A stretch of DNA of 64,000 bases from DASXHD01 sp038239005. Its GTDB lineage: Bacteria > Myxococcota_A > Polyangia > Polyangiales > Polyangiaceae. Every line of letters begins with the position of its first letter. The first letter of the stretch is position 1. The stretch spans positions 15,602 through 79,601 of the forward strand of contig JBBSFE010000014.1 of NCBI GenBank assembly GCA_038239005.1. The letters run 5' to 3'. A program made the translations under genes and the position numbers. Below are positions 25,843-34,515 of the stretch, piece after piece. The notes beneath the pieces are model-generated. The model saw nothing but the letters and a program-made list of their open reading frames with translations. It did not search any database and was not told the DNA's origin.

Positions 25843-28800
25843 ATGCAGAATCTCGTCGATCGCCCCGCGCGCGAAGCCATTCGCAACGATCTCGATGCCA
25901 CGCTCGTGGTCGAGGCCGCCGCAGGTACGGGCAAGACGACCGAGCTCGTCGCGCGCGTGCTCGCGCTTCTCACATCGGGCAAGGCAACGCTCGCGTCGAC
26001 CGTGGCGGTGACGTTCACGGAAAAAGCCGCGGGCGAAATGAAGCTTAGGCTTCGGACAGAAATCGAGCGCGCGCGCGAAAAAGCGACCGACGACGTACGC
26101 GCTCGTCTCGACCGCGCCATCTCCGAGCTCGAGGCCGCACACATCGGAACGATTCACGCGTTCTGCGCCGAGCTCCTGCGCGAGCGCCCGGTCGAAGCGC
26201 GCGTCGACCCGCTCTTCATGGCCGCAGACGAAGCGACGCAAGAGCGCCTCTTCGACGAAGCCTTCGAGCGTTTCTTCCAGCGCGAGCTCGAGACGCCATC
26301 GGAAGCCGTGCGCCGCATGCTCCGCAAACGCTACCGCGATCGCGAATCGGGCGGTCCGCGCAACTTGCTTCGGCGCGTGGGCCTTCAGCTGGTCGAGCAG
26401 CGCGATTTCGCGTACGCGTGGCGTCGCGATCCGTTCGATCGCAAGCGCGAGCTCGACGCCATCGTCGACCGCCTCCGCGAGCTCTCGAAATATTTCGACT
26501 CCGCGCTCGACCGCACGACGTGGCTCGCGATGAACCTCCGCGACATCAAGAGCTTCGTCTACGAGCTCGATCGCCGCGAACAAATCTCCGGCGAACGCGA
26601 CTTCGACGGCCTCGAAGAAGAGCTCCGCACGCTGTCGCGCGTGCGCACGTGGAAGTACGTCGGCGGGCCGCGGCAATTCTCGAAGAACGTCTCGAAGCAA
26701 ACCGTGATCGACGACCGCGACGCGGTGCGGACCGATCTCGAGAGCGTATTGCAACGCGCCGAGGCCGATCTTGCCGCGTGTTTGCACCACGATCTCCAAG
26801 AGCTCGTCACGCAATATGGCGCGGTGAAGCGCAAGCTCGGCAAGCTCGACTTTCTCGATCTCTTGCTCGAAACGCGCGACATGCTCGTGTCGAACCCATC
26901 GACGCGCGCCGAGCTCCAAGCGCGGTTCACGCACGTCCTCGTCGACGAATTCCAGGATACCGATCCGCTCCAGGCCGAAATTCTCCTTCTGCTTTGCTCG
27001 GACGACCCAGCCGAGCGAAGCGCAACGAAGGTTCGCGTCTCGCCGGGCAAGCTCTTCGTCGTGGGCGATCCGAAGCAATCGATTTACCGATTTCGCCGCG
27101 CCGACGTGATGCTCTACGAGCGTGTGAAGAGGCAGCTCGTCGCGCAGGGCGCGCGCCTTCTGCATTTGCAAACGAGCTTCCGAAGCGTGCCCGCGTTGCA
27201 GAGTGCGATCAACGCGTCGTTCGCGCCGCGCATGCAAGGCAGCGAGGACGGCTCTCAAGCGGAGTACGTCGCGCTCGAAAAACACCGGGAGGACCCAGCC
27301 GATCGCCCGTCGCTCATCGCGCTTCCCGTGCCGCGGCCCTATTCCGACAAGTCGGGAAAGATCACCGCGTGGCAAGTGAGCGAGTCGCTCCCCGATGCGT
27401 GCGCCGCATTCGTCGACTGGCTGATTCGCGAGAGCAACTGGACGATCGAGGAGCGCGGCCAGAAAGTGCGCATCGAGGCGCGTCACGTGTGCCTCCTCTT
27501 TCGGCGCTTCGTCAGCTTCGGCGATGACGTCACACGCGGATACGTGCGTGCGCTCGAGCAGCGGCGCGTTCCGCACGTGCTCGTCGGTGGTCGCTCGTTT
27601 TACAAACGCGAAGAAGTCGTCGCGCTTCGGAACGCGCTCTCGGCCATCGAGTGGCCCGACGACGAGCTCTCGGTGTTCGCGACGATGCGCGGCCCGCTGT
27701 TCGCCATCGCCGACGACTCGCTCCTCGTCTATCGCACGCGCCACAAAGCTCTCCGCCCGACGCGCATCCCAGACGACCTCGACGAAATCACGAAGCCCAT
27801 CGCCGAAGCGCTCGGGATCTTGCGCGAGCTTCACAAGCGTCGCAATCGCCGCGCGATCGCAGACACCATCGCCGAGCTTCTCGAGCGCACGCGAGCTCAC
27901 GCGGGCATCGCCATCTGGCCGACGGGCGAGCAAGCACTCGCAAACTTGCTCCGCATGCTCGACGACGCACGCCGCTTCGAAGCCGCAGGCGCAACCAGCT
28001 TTCGCGCGTTCGTGCGCCACCTCGAAGACGAAGAAGATCGCGGTGGCGGCGCCGAAGCGCCCGTCGTCGAAGAGGGCACCGAAGGCGTCCGCATCATGAC
28101 GGTCCACAAGGCCAAGGGCCTCGAGTTTCCGATCGTGATTCTCGTCGACCCGTCGTGCTCGCTCTCCGCAACCAAACCTTCGCGCTACATCGACCCGGAC
28201 AAAAAACTTTGGGCAACGACGCTCGAAGGATGCACGCCCATCGAGCTCCTCGAGCGCCGCGAAATCGTCTTGCGCCACGACGAAGAAGAAGCCGTGCGCC
28301 TCACGTACGTCGCCGCGACGCGCGCTCGCGACATGCTCGTCGTGCCCGTGGTGGGCGATGAAGGGATCGACGCAGGCTGGTGGCTCTCACCGCTTGCGCC
28401 TGCCGTGTATCCACGGCCCGAAGATTGGCGCGCGACGCATCTCGCGCCCGGATGCCCGGCGTTCGGTGATGACTCGGTGCTCGAACGCCCGCAAAAAACC
28501 GAGCGCGACAAGCGCAGCGCCGTGCGGCCGGGTTTGCACCTTCCGCAAGCAGGAACGCACACGGTCGTCTGGTGGGACCCTCGCGCGCTCAAGCTTCGCG
28601 CGGATCAAGACGCCGGGCTCCGGCAGCAGCGCATTCTCGCGGTCGACGAAAAAGAAGGTCACGACGCCGAGAGCGAACGCGAGCACGACGCCTGGCAAAG
28701 CAAACGCAAGGTGAGCATCGAACGCGGAAGCACGCCCACCCATCGCGTCGAGATCGTCACGGCGCGAAGCAAGCTCGGCGGCCCGACGTCTCTCTTGCCG

Positions 28801-29268
28801 GTCGCCGTTCATCGGACGGACGTCGAGCGTGCCGGCCGTCCGCGCGGAAAATCATTTGGTGTTTTGGTGCACGCCGTTCTCGCCGAAGTCGCACTCGACG
28901 CAAACGCGGACGTCGTCGCAGATGCAGCACGTTCGGCCGGCCGCATGCTCGGCGCGAGCGACAAAGACGTGAAGCACGCAACGGTCGCAACGATCGCCGC
29001 GCTCGCGCATCCGATCATGCGCGAAGCCGCGCGTTCCGAGCATCGTCGCGAGTCGCCGATTTTGCTGCGCGAGCCCGATGGTCTCCTCGTCGAAGGCGTG
29101 CTCGACCTCGCGTTTCGCCGCGACACCACGTGGATCGTCGTCGACTTCAAGACCGACCACGAGCTCTCCGAAGCCAAAGCCGCATACGAAGCGCAAGTGC
29201 GCCTCTATGCGCGCGCCGTCTCCGAAGCGACGGGCCTCGCCGCTGAAGGCGCGCTTTTGCTCGTGTAG
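25843..29268 (+). CDS. addA: AddA-type UvrD-family helicase-nuclease
   Basis: A 1141-residue protein starting at ATG 25843, or GTG 25840 one codon upstream. Helicase motifs occur in order: AAGTGKTT (Walker A, residues 26-33), TFTEKAAGEM, DEFQDTD (from D368), GDPKQSIYRFRRADV, LQTSFRS, TVHKAKGLEFP and YVAATRARD. The C-terminus has the nuclease motif VVDFKTD (D1101, K1103). It lies 32 bp after addB on the same strand, the usual pairing. It should provide 3'-5' translocation and one nuclease site of the AddAB end-resection enzyme. Confidence 0.93.
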   Translation: MQNLVDRPAREAIRNDLDATLVVEAAAGTGKTTELVARVLALLTSGKATLASTVAVTFTEKAAGEMKLRLRTEIERAREKATDDVRARLDRAISELEAAHIGTIHAFCAELLRERPVEARVDPLFMAADEATQERLFDEAFERFFQRELETPSEAVRRMLRKRYRDRESGGPRNLLRRVGLQLVEQRDFAYAWRRDPFDRKRELDAIVDRLRELSKYFDSALDRTTWLAMNLRDIKSFVYELDRREQISGERDFDGLEEELRTLSRVRTWKYVGGPRQFSKNVSKQTVIDDRDAVRTDLESVLQRAEADLAACLHHDLQELVTQYGAVKRKLGKLDFLDLLLETRDMLVSNPSTRAELQARFTHVLVDEFQDTDPLQAEILLLLCSDDPAERSATKVRVSPGKLFVVGDPKQSIYRFRRADVMLYERVKRQLVAQGARLLHLQTSFRSVPALQSAINASFAPRMQGSEDGSQAEYVALEKHREDPADRPSLIALPVPRPYSDKSGKITAWQVSESLPDACAAFVDWLIRESNWTIEERGQKVRIEARHVCLLFRRFVSFGDDVTRGYVRALEQRRVPHVLVGGRSFYKREEVVALRNALSAIEWPDDELSVFATMRGPLFAIADDSLLVYRTRHKALRPTRIPDDLDEITKPIAEALGILRELHKRRNRRAIADTIAELLERTRAHAGIAIWPTGEQALANLLRMLDDARRFEAAGATSFRAFVRHLEDEEDRGGGAEAPVVEEGTEGVRIMTVHKAKGLEFPIVILVDPSCSLSATKPSRYIDPDKKLWATTLEGCTPIELLERREIVLRHDEEEAVRLTYVAATRARDMLVVPVVGDEGIDAGWWLSPLAPAVYPRPEDWRATHLAPGCPAFGDDSVLERPQKTERDKRSAVRPGLHLPQAGTHTVVWWDPRALKLRADQDAGLRQQRILAVDEKEGHDAESEREHDAWQSKRKVSIERGSTPTHRVEIVTARSKLGGPTSLLPVAVHRTDVERAGRPRGKSFGVLVHAVLAEVALDANADVVADAARSAGRMLGASDKDVKHATVATIAALAHPIMREAARSEHRRESPILLREPDGLLVEGVLDLAFRRDTTWIVVDFKTDHELSEAKAAYEAQVRLYARAVSEATGLAAEGALLLV

Positions 29269-29310
29269 TGTCGGAGGGGAGATTGTGAGGCGTGCTCCGT
29301 ACGTAGGCGC

Positions 29311-30639
29311 ATGCGTCACACCAAACTCGTTGCGGGCGGGCTCATCACGTTCGCTCTTGCTTGCGCCACCAACCAAAGTTTCACCGATCCCTTCGCAGAC
29401 GAAAGCGTTCGTGCTCAGGGAACCATCGCCCTCGGCGCGAGCCATTCGCCCGGGTCGAGCGTCGTCACGCCGAGCGTTTCGGTTTCGTTCATGCCGGACA
29501 CGACGGTCGGCACCGCTTCGTGTGGCCAAACGGCCGTGGGCACGTGCGTCGTCACGCAGGCGCCCGATTGCACGTCGACCTCGTGCAAAAACGGTGAGAC
29601 ATGCGGCTTCGACAGCGGCTGCAACGTCGCGTGCATTCCGCTCTGCACGATGACGTGCGGCACGAATCAAAAGTGCGAATTCGATGGCAACGGCGACATG
29701 GGTTGCCACGCCGTGCAGACATTCGATGCGGGCGCGATCGCGATCTCGGGCACGAACATGTCGATCGCCGTGTACCCGCCTTACGCGTGGAAGACGACCG
29801 ATGAAGGCTCACCGTTCGCGCCGGGCGCGAGCTTGCGCGTCCAAGCGGCAGGTCCTGTGGGCGCCGGCTACGTCGCGTTCGATCAGACGTTCACGGCGAC
29901 CACGTTCCTTCAAGCGAATCCTCCGCTCGATCAGCTGAACCTCGACGACGTCTTCGGCGGCTCCGATCTCACGCTCGGCTGGCTGCCCGGAAACGATCGC
30001 GTCTACATCCTCGCAACCGGCGTGGGCGCCTCCGCGCGATGCCTCGCAGACGACACGACCGGCTCCTTCTCCGTTCCGCGCGCCGTCATCGATCAAGTGA
30101 TCGGCTCGACCGGCGTCCACGCGCTCGCGCTTTCGATCGAGCGAGCGCGCCTCGAACGAAACAAAGGCATGACCACGGTCGGCTCGCTCGATAACCAAAC
30201 GATTCAGCCGCACGCGTGGCTCGACCTTGTCACGACGTCGACCGAAAGCATCTCGCTTCAAGCGTGCAAATCCGGACAGACCTCGTGCGGCACCAAATGC
30301 GTCGACACCAACACCGACTCGAACAACTGCGGCTCGTGCGGGAGCTCGTGCAGCGGCAAGGCATGCTCGAGCGGCACCTGCCAGACATCGAGCGGCGGCT
30401 CATGCAGCTCGTGCGAAGCGACCGCGAACACCGGAACGTGCGCGTCGGAGTACTCGTCGTGCACGGGCTCGTGCAAAAGCCTCCTCACATGCGTGATGGC
30501 ATGCGCCGGCGACACCACGTGTGAAAGCAACTGCTACAGCACATACTCCGCCGGAGCGTCGGCGTTCGACAGCTACTGGAGCTGCCTCTGCGGCACGGCC
30601 TGTAGCTCCGAGTGCTCCGCGCAGTGCAGCGGAAGCTGA
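29311..30639 (+). CDS. Cys-rich secreted lipoprotein
   Basis: A 442-residue lipoprotein (MRHTKLVAGGLITFALACA, lipobox ALAC). The N-terminal half contains clustered cysteines (SCKNGETCGFDSGCNVACIPLC) and the C-terminal ~110 residues are very Cys-rich: an NCGSCGSSC stigma-like repeat followed by a region of paired Cys ending in CSAQCSGS. The middle is beta-rich. Such repeats are frequent in myxobacterial surface lipoproteins, but their function is unknown; disulfide-linked surface adhesins or binding proteins are one possibility. It precedes two further exported proteins on the same strand. Confidence 0.72.
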   Translation: MRHTKLVAGGLITFALACATNQSFTDPFADESVRAQGTIALGASHSPGSSVVTPSVSVSFMPDTTVGTASCGQTAVGTCVVTQAPDCTSTSCKNGETCGFDSGCNVACIPLCTMTCGTNQKCEFDGNGDMGCHAVQTFDAGAIAISGTNMSIAVYPPYAWKTTDEGSPFAPGASLRVQAAGPVGAGYVAFDQTFTATTFLQANPPLDQLNLDDVFGGSDLTLGWLPGNDRVYILATGVGASARCLADDTTGSFSVPRAVIDQVIGSTGVHALALSIERARLERNKGMTTVGSLDNQTIQPHAWLDLVTTSTESISLQACKSGQTSCGTKCVDTNTDSNNCGSCGSSCSGKACSSGTCQTSSGGSCSSCEATANTGTCASEYSSCTGSCKSLLTCVMACAGDTTCESNCYSTYSAGASAFDSYWSCLCGTACSSECSAQCSGS

Positions 30640-30643
30640 GGCT

Positions 30644-30667
30644 AGGAGCTGACCGATCGGTACTCCT
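30644..30667 (+). terminator. Possible stem-loop after the Cys-rich lipoprotein gene
   Basis: Just after the stop codon, AGGAG (30644-30648) can pair with CTCCT (30663-30667), and the interior ACCGATCGGT can form a second short stem. There is no U-run downstream, so this is a weak terminator candidate only. Confidence 0.25.
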
Positions 30668-30756
30668 GAATTCGGCAACGAAACGATAAAGGAGAGCATC
30701 AACGGTTGCGCACATCGACACCGCGGGATTCTCGTGTTGGCCTGGTGCGCGATGTG

Positions 30757-31548
30757 ATGCATGCGCGGTCTGCACTTCTTTCACGGACGAGCTCGGGCAG
30801 TCGTCGTGTTGGCGCGCGCTCCGTTCTTTCGTTTTGGGTTGCGAGCATCCTTGCATGTAACGGGTCGGGCGCGGGTCAAGACGGCGCTGTCGGTGGTCTC
30901 GAACGCAGCGATGCGAGCGCACCGCCCGTAAGCGCAAAACCATGCGAGCATCGCGCTTACGCGTCTCCAATTTCGCCGTCCCACTGCTACAATGCTTCAC
31001 CACTCATCGGAGTCACACGGGGTCCAATACCCTCGCGAATTGCGGTGTATGGAGTGTTGAAGCTGGAGGACGGTGTTCGTCGAATCGGCGAAACGCCAGT
31101 AAGCTTCCGCTCCGATGATGCGGAGCCGTGCGATGGAAGAGTCTTGCTTGAGGCAACGGTGGCGTATCCGGGCTTGGCCGTTGACGGGCGTGCTGCGGAT
31201 GGTCCTCCGCGGCTGGTGGACGCTCGGCTGCTCGTGACCGAACCCGATGCGTATCAGTTTAAGGAGTGCGAACCGGTGCCGCTGGTTTCTTCCGCTGCCG
31301 CGGATGTGCTTCCAAATCCGGATGAGTGCGACGCCAGCGGTGCGAATGTGCTTTGGACGGTGATGCTATACTTTCTCCCGAGCGGCAAGGTGCGGTTCGT
31401 GGACATCGAAAGCCCCCAAGAGAAGAATGGGGTGACGACATGCGTCGAAAAGCACTTTCTCAAACTCTCGATCGAGCCCTTCTCTGGTAATCCGGTGGCG
31501 CGACCGAAGACCTTCATGTTTCCGGTCAAACCGAAGAAATCGCCATGA
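30757..31548 (+). CDS. Lipoprotein of unknown function
   Basis: Start ATG 30757 (MHARSALLSRTSSGSRRVG) leads to SFWVASILACNGSG, which fits a lipobox (ILAC); an upstream in-frame start at 30706 would add only charged residues. The mature ~225-residue part is beta-rich with four to five Cys (PCEHRAYASP, PCDGRVL, KECEPVP, PDECDASG, TTCVEKHF) and no known domain. Its stop overlaps the next start (ATGA, 31545-31548), so it is coupled to the stigma-repeat lipoprotein and probably shares its function. Confidence 0.65.
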   Translation: MHARSALLSRTSSGSRRVGARSVLSFWVASILACNGSGAGQDGAVGGLERSDASAPPVSAKPCEHRAYASPISPSHCYNASPLIGVTRGPIPSRIAVYGVLKLEDGVRRIGETPVSFRSDDAEPCDGRVLLEATVAYPGLAVDGRAADGPPRLVDARLLVTEPDAYQFKECEPVPLVSSAAADVLPNPDECDASGANVLWTVMLYFLPSGKVRFVDIESPQEKNGVTTCVEKHFLKLSIEPFSGNPVARPKTFMFPVKPKKSP

Positions 31549-33218
31549 ACGGATGGCGCGCAAGGATTCTTGCGTTAGGCACGAGTTTTTCTCTCGGCGC
31601 GGCCTGCGGAGGCCAAGCCGTCACCGAGTGCACGCCAGACCAAGCCGTCTGTAACGCGTCCTGCACGGCGCTCTACAAAGATCCCGCGAATTGCGGGACG
31701 TGCGGAAACGTCTGTCCACAAGGAACGGTCTGTTACGCGAGCGCGTGCGCGACGAGCTGCGGCGGAGGCACGACGCAGTGCGGACAGTCGTGCGTCGCGA
31801 CGAACGTCGACCGTGACAACTGCGGGGCCTGCTCGGAGGCGTGCGGCCCGGGCGAAGTTTGCATCGCGTCCACGTGCACGTCGAGCTGCGGCGGATCGCA
31901 GGCGCTCTGCGTCCTCGACGGCGGCGCGGCGTATTGCGCAAACACGCAGACGGACAATGCCAACTGCGGGGCCTGCGGAGTGAAGTGCGACGCGCTGCAC
32001 GCGTGCTCGAATGGGTCGTGCTCGACGACCTGTGCTGCCGATCAGGACTTCTGCGCCACGGGCGACGCCGGCGCGTATTGCGCTACGATCGAGACGGACA
32101 ACGCGAACTGCGGCAGCTGTGGCACCACGTGCGCCGCAGAGGAGACCTGCGTAGGTGGTGGGTGCGTCTCGGATTGCGCCACGAACCAGACGCGCTGCGT
32201 GGATGGGAGCTCGGCGTTTTGCACGGACGTCTCGACCGACGTGAACAACTGCGGGAGCTGCGGGAGCCCGTGCTCTAGCCACGCGTTCTGCGGCTCGAGC
32301 GCGTGCACGTGCGTTGCGGGTTACTCGATGTGCGGCGCTACATGCGTCGATCTGACGAGCGATGACTCCAATTGCGGGACTTGCGGGACGTCTTGCTCGG
32401 GCGCGTGCACGGGCGGGCGATGTGTCACGTCGCTTGCGTCGGTTTCCGGGTTCCTCACGCGGCTCGCCAGCGATGCGTCCAACCTCTATTGGGGCGCCAC
32501 AGGTGACGGCCTTTACCAAGTGTCAAAAGCCGGCGGCTCTCCAACAGTCATCATCAAAGACCCGAGCCCCCGCCAAGATGCCAAGATCGGTGTGGACGCG
32601 ACGAACGTCTACTGGACCGTGGGAAACGACGTCGGATTTGCACCTATCGGTGGCGGCTCGAGAACGCTCGTACCTTTACCCTTTGCAACGATCGCTGACG
32701 ATGTCGTGGCCGATGGTACGAACGTCTATTTCGACGGCAACGGGATCGGATGGTTTCCTTCGGGCGGTGGATTGGTCACGATGCTATCGAGCGACGACGC
32801 GCACGTCATTGCCGCAATCGGCGGCACTGTGTTCTGGGCAAATGCGTACTACGAGCTCCACCGTATCGACGTTGACGGAACCAATGCGAAGACTCTCGCG
32901 ACGATGACCTCCGTGATTGGGGATGTGACCTCCGACGGAACGAACGTGTACTTTGGCTCGGGCACGTCGATCTATTCCGTCGCTTCCAACGGCTCTTCGC
33001 TCCTCGTCCTCGTGTCTGGGCTGAGCTCCGTGCCAAGCAGCCTCGCGACGAACGGCGTGTCCGTTTACTTTTCCGACGGCTCGGACATCAAGGCCGTTCC
33101 CGTAGGCGGTGGCGCTGCCACCTCACTCATCAAGGAATCCGCTCTATCTCTCGCCGTCGACGGCTCGAGCCTTTACTGGCTCACCACGAGCGACGTCATG
33201 AAGGTGACCCCGAAGTAA
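31545..33218 (+). CDS. Stigma-repeat lipoprotein with C-terminal propeller
   Basis: A 557-residue lipoprotein (MNGWRARILALGTSFSLGAACGG, box GAAC). Residues ~25-300 hold six copies of an NCGxCGxxC repeat (NCGTCGNVC, NCGACGVKC, NCGSCGTTC and others), each about 40 residues and surely disulfide-bonded. Residues ~300-557 repeat a pattern like SDGTNVYFGSGTSIYSV every 40-45 residues, a beta-propeller of the DUF5050 type. A surface-displayed binding protein is the simplest inference. Its start overlaps the preceding stop by 4 nt. Confidence 0.82.
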   Translation: MNGWRARILALGTSFSLGAACGGQAVTECTPDQAVCNASCTALYKDPANCGTCGNVCPQGTVCYASACATSCGGGTTQCGQSCVATNVDRDNCGACSEACGPGEVCIASTCTSSCGGSQALCVLDGGAAYCANTQTDNANCGACGVKCDALHACSNGSCSTTCAADQDFCATGDAGAYCATIETDNANCGSCGTTCAAEETCVGGGCVSDCATNQTRCVDGSSAFCTDVSTDVNNCGSCGSPCSSHAFCGSSACTCVAGYSMCGATCVDLTSDDSNCGTCGTSCSGACTGGRCVTSLASVSGFLTRLASDASNLYWGATGDGLYQVSKAGGSPTVIIKDPSPRQDAKIGVDATNVYWTVGNDVGFAPIGGGSRTLVPLPFATIADDVVADGTNVYFDGNGIGWFPSGGGLVTMLSSDDAHVIAAIGGTVFWANAYYELHRIDVDGTNAKTLATMTSVIGDVTSDGTNVYFGSGTSIYSVASNGSSLLVLVSGLSSVPSSLATNGVSVYFSDGSDIKAVPVGGGAATSLIKESALSLAVDGSSLYWLTTSDVMKVTPK

Positions 33219-33294
33219 GAATCGAGGGCCAGGTTCTGCTTGAAAGAGGCGCTATGCGCATGCTCGCGCTGCCCACAAATCGAGCAAAAAACGG

Positions 33295-33381
33295 CGGAGG
33301 AGATGAGATTCGAACTCATGGAGGGCTTGCACCCTCGCCGGTTTTCAAAACCGGTGCCATAGACCACTCGGCCACTCCTCC
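33295..33381 (-). tRNA. tRNA-Ser (UGA anticodon)
   Basis: On the minus strand the acceptor GGAGGAG (33375-33381) pairs with CTCCTCC (33296-33302). The anticodon arm has stem CCGGT/ACCGG with loop TTTGAAA, giving anticodon TGA (serine), and the long variable arm of class II tRNAs is present. The TTCGAAT T-loop is intact. CCA is not encoded: discriminator G is followed by CCG and then a run of T, which may act as terminator together with the tRNA structure. Confidence 0.93.
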
Positions 33382-33466
33382 CGGGATCCTTCCCAATAGC
33401 CGACGAACGAGGCCTCGGGTAGCGGACTTGCGCCAGGTTGCAAAGGGGGGTAGATCGTCGCTCCCC

Positions 33467-33727
33467 ATGGCCCGCGTCACCGTTGAAGATTGCCTCGAGC
33501 GCGAAGAGAACCGCTTCGCACTCGTTATCCTTGCTGCTCATCGCACCCGTCAGATCATGAAGGGCAGTGAACCGCTCGTTCACTCGAAGAACAAGCCGGC
33601 CGTCACTGCGCTTCGCGAGATTGCCGCGGGCCGCGTCCACTTCGACCGCACGAGCAACGAAGCCGTCCAAGACTGGATCGAGGTCCAGATCAAATTGGCC
33701 GCTGCCGCTGCCGCTGCTGCCGGTTGA
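33467..33727 (+). CDS. rpoZ: RNA polymerase omega subunit
   Basis: An 86-residue protein: MARVTVEDCLEREENRFALVILAAHRTRQIMKG matches RpoZ, including the conserved ENRFxLV and AxxRxRQ segments, followed by a short Ala-rich tail (LAAAAAAAAG) encoded by GCT/GCC repeats. Omega folds over the beta' C-terminus to help assemble RNA polymerase and in many bacteria contributes to ppGpp binding. Start ATG 33467 is set by homology; the upstream in-frame extension overlaps the tRNA. Its stop overlaps the TTG start of the methyltransferase (TTGA). Confidence 0.93.
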   Translation: MARVTVEDCLEREENRFALVILAAHRTRQIMKGSEPLVHSKNKPAVTALREIAAGRVHFDRTSNEAVQDWIEVQIKLAAAAAAAAG

Positions 33728-34515
33728 CGCGTAAAAAAACGGATCACGAGCTCAAGGTCGGCGCCCTCGCGCATTACGAGGACCCGGCGTACTACGCCCA
33801 AACGTACCGTCGTCGCGTCGACGATATTGCATACTACACGCATCTCGCGAAGGGCCATGGGCCCGTGCTCGAATACGGCATCGGCAACGGGCGCATCGCG
33901 ATCCCGATGGCGCGCGCAGGCGTGGCCGTGGTCGGGATCGATCACGCACGGCGCATGCTGGCGGATCTCTCGCAGCGCTTGAAGGAAGAGCCCACCGAAG
34001 CTCGTGCACGCATCGACGCACGCTTCGGCGACATGCGACGCATGAAGCTTCGGCGCCGGTTTCCACTCGTCGTCGCGCCCTTCAACGTGATTCTCCATTT
34101 GTACGTGCGCCCCGATGTGGAGGCGTTTCTCGCGCGCGTGCGCGAGCACCTCGAGCCGCGCGGGCGGTTCGTGATGGACCTCTCCATGCCGATGCCGGAA
34201 GACCTCGCGCGCAATCCGAACAAAGCGCATCGCGCGCCGCCGTTTCGCCATCCGTCGGCGGGCGTCGTGAAGTACGGCGAGTACTTCGATTACGATCGCG
34301 CTCGGCAAATTCTCTTCGTCACGGGCGAGCTCACGCCACGGAACGGCCAGATGTTTGCCGTGCCGCTCGCGCACCGACAATTTTTCCCGCGCGAGTGGGA
34401 AGCGCTCCTTCACTACAACGGCTTCGCGGTCGACCACGTGTACGGCGACTTCGCCGGTAGCCCGCTCGAGTCGCATAGTGATGTGATGGTGTTTCACGCG
34501 AGAAAACGTTCGTGA
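33724..34515 (+). CDS. SAM-dependent methyltransferase (class I)
   Basis: A 263-residue protein. VLEYGIGNGRIAIPMARAGVAVVGIDHARRML is the class I SAM-binding motif I plus the acidic end of strand 2, and VVAPFNVILHLY looks like motif IV/post-I. It should transfer a methyl group to a small molecule or macromolecule; the substrate is unknown. The start is TTG 33724 overlapping the rpoZ stop; no other in-frame start fits the domain boundary. Its TGA overlaps the GTG of the next gene, so rpoZ, this gene and the YggS-type gene are coupled. Confidence 0.82.
   Translation: MTRKKTDHELKVGALAHYEDPAYYAQTYRRRVDDIAYYTHLAKGHGPVLEYGIGNGRIAIPMARAGVAVVGIDHARRMLADLSQRLKEEPTEARARIDARFGDMRRMKLRRRFPLVVAPFNVILHLYVRPDVEAFLARVREHLEPRGRFVMDLSMPMPEDLARNPNKAHRAPPFRHPSAGVVKYGEYFDYDRARQILFVTGELTPRNGQMFAVPLAHRQFFPREWEALLHYNGFAVDHVYGDFAGSPLESHSDVMVFHARKRS

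Noticed and set aside
25811..25843. Ten-codon mini-ORF before addA
   Set aside because: ATG 25811 to TGA 25843 overlaps the addA start, but no ribosome site or conservation could be judged from sequence alone; more likely just leader sequence.
25807..28278. 823-codon minus-strand open frame
   Set aside because: Antisense of addA, no start signals or domain; arises from third-base GC bias.
33428..33456. Possible rpoZ promoter (TTGCGC, 17 bp, TAGATC)
   Set aside because: Only 3 to 4 matches per hexamer, and it would place the transcript start about 4 nt before the ATG; too weak to list.
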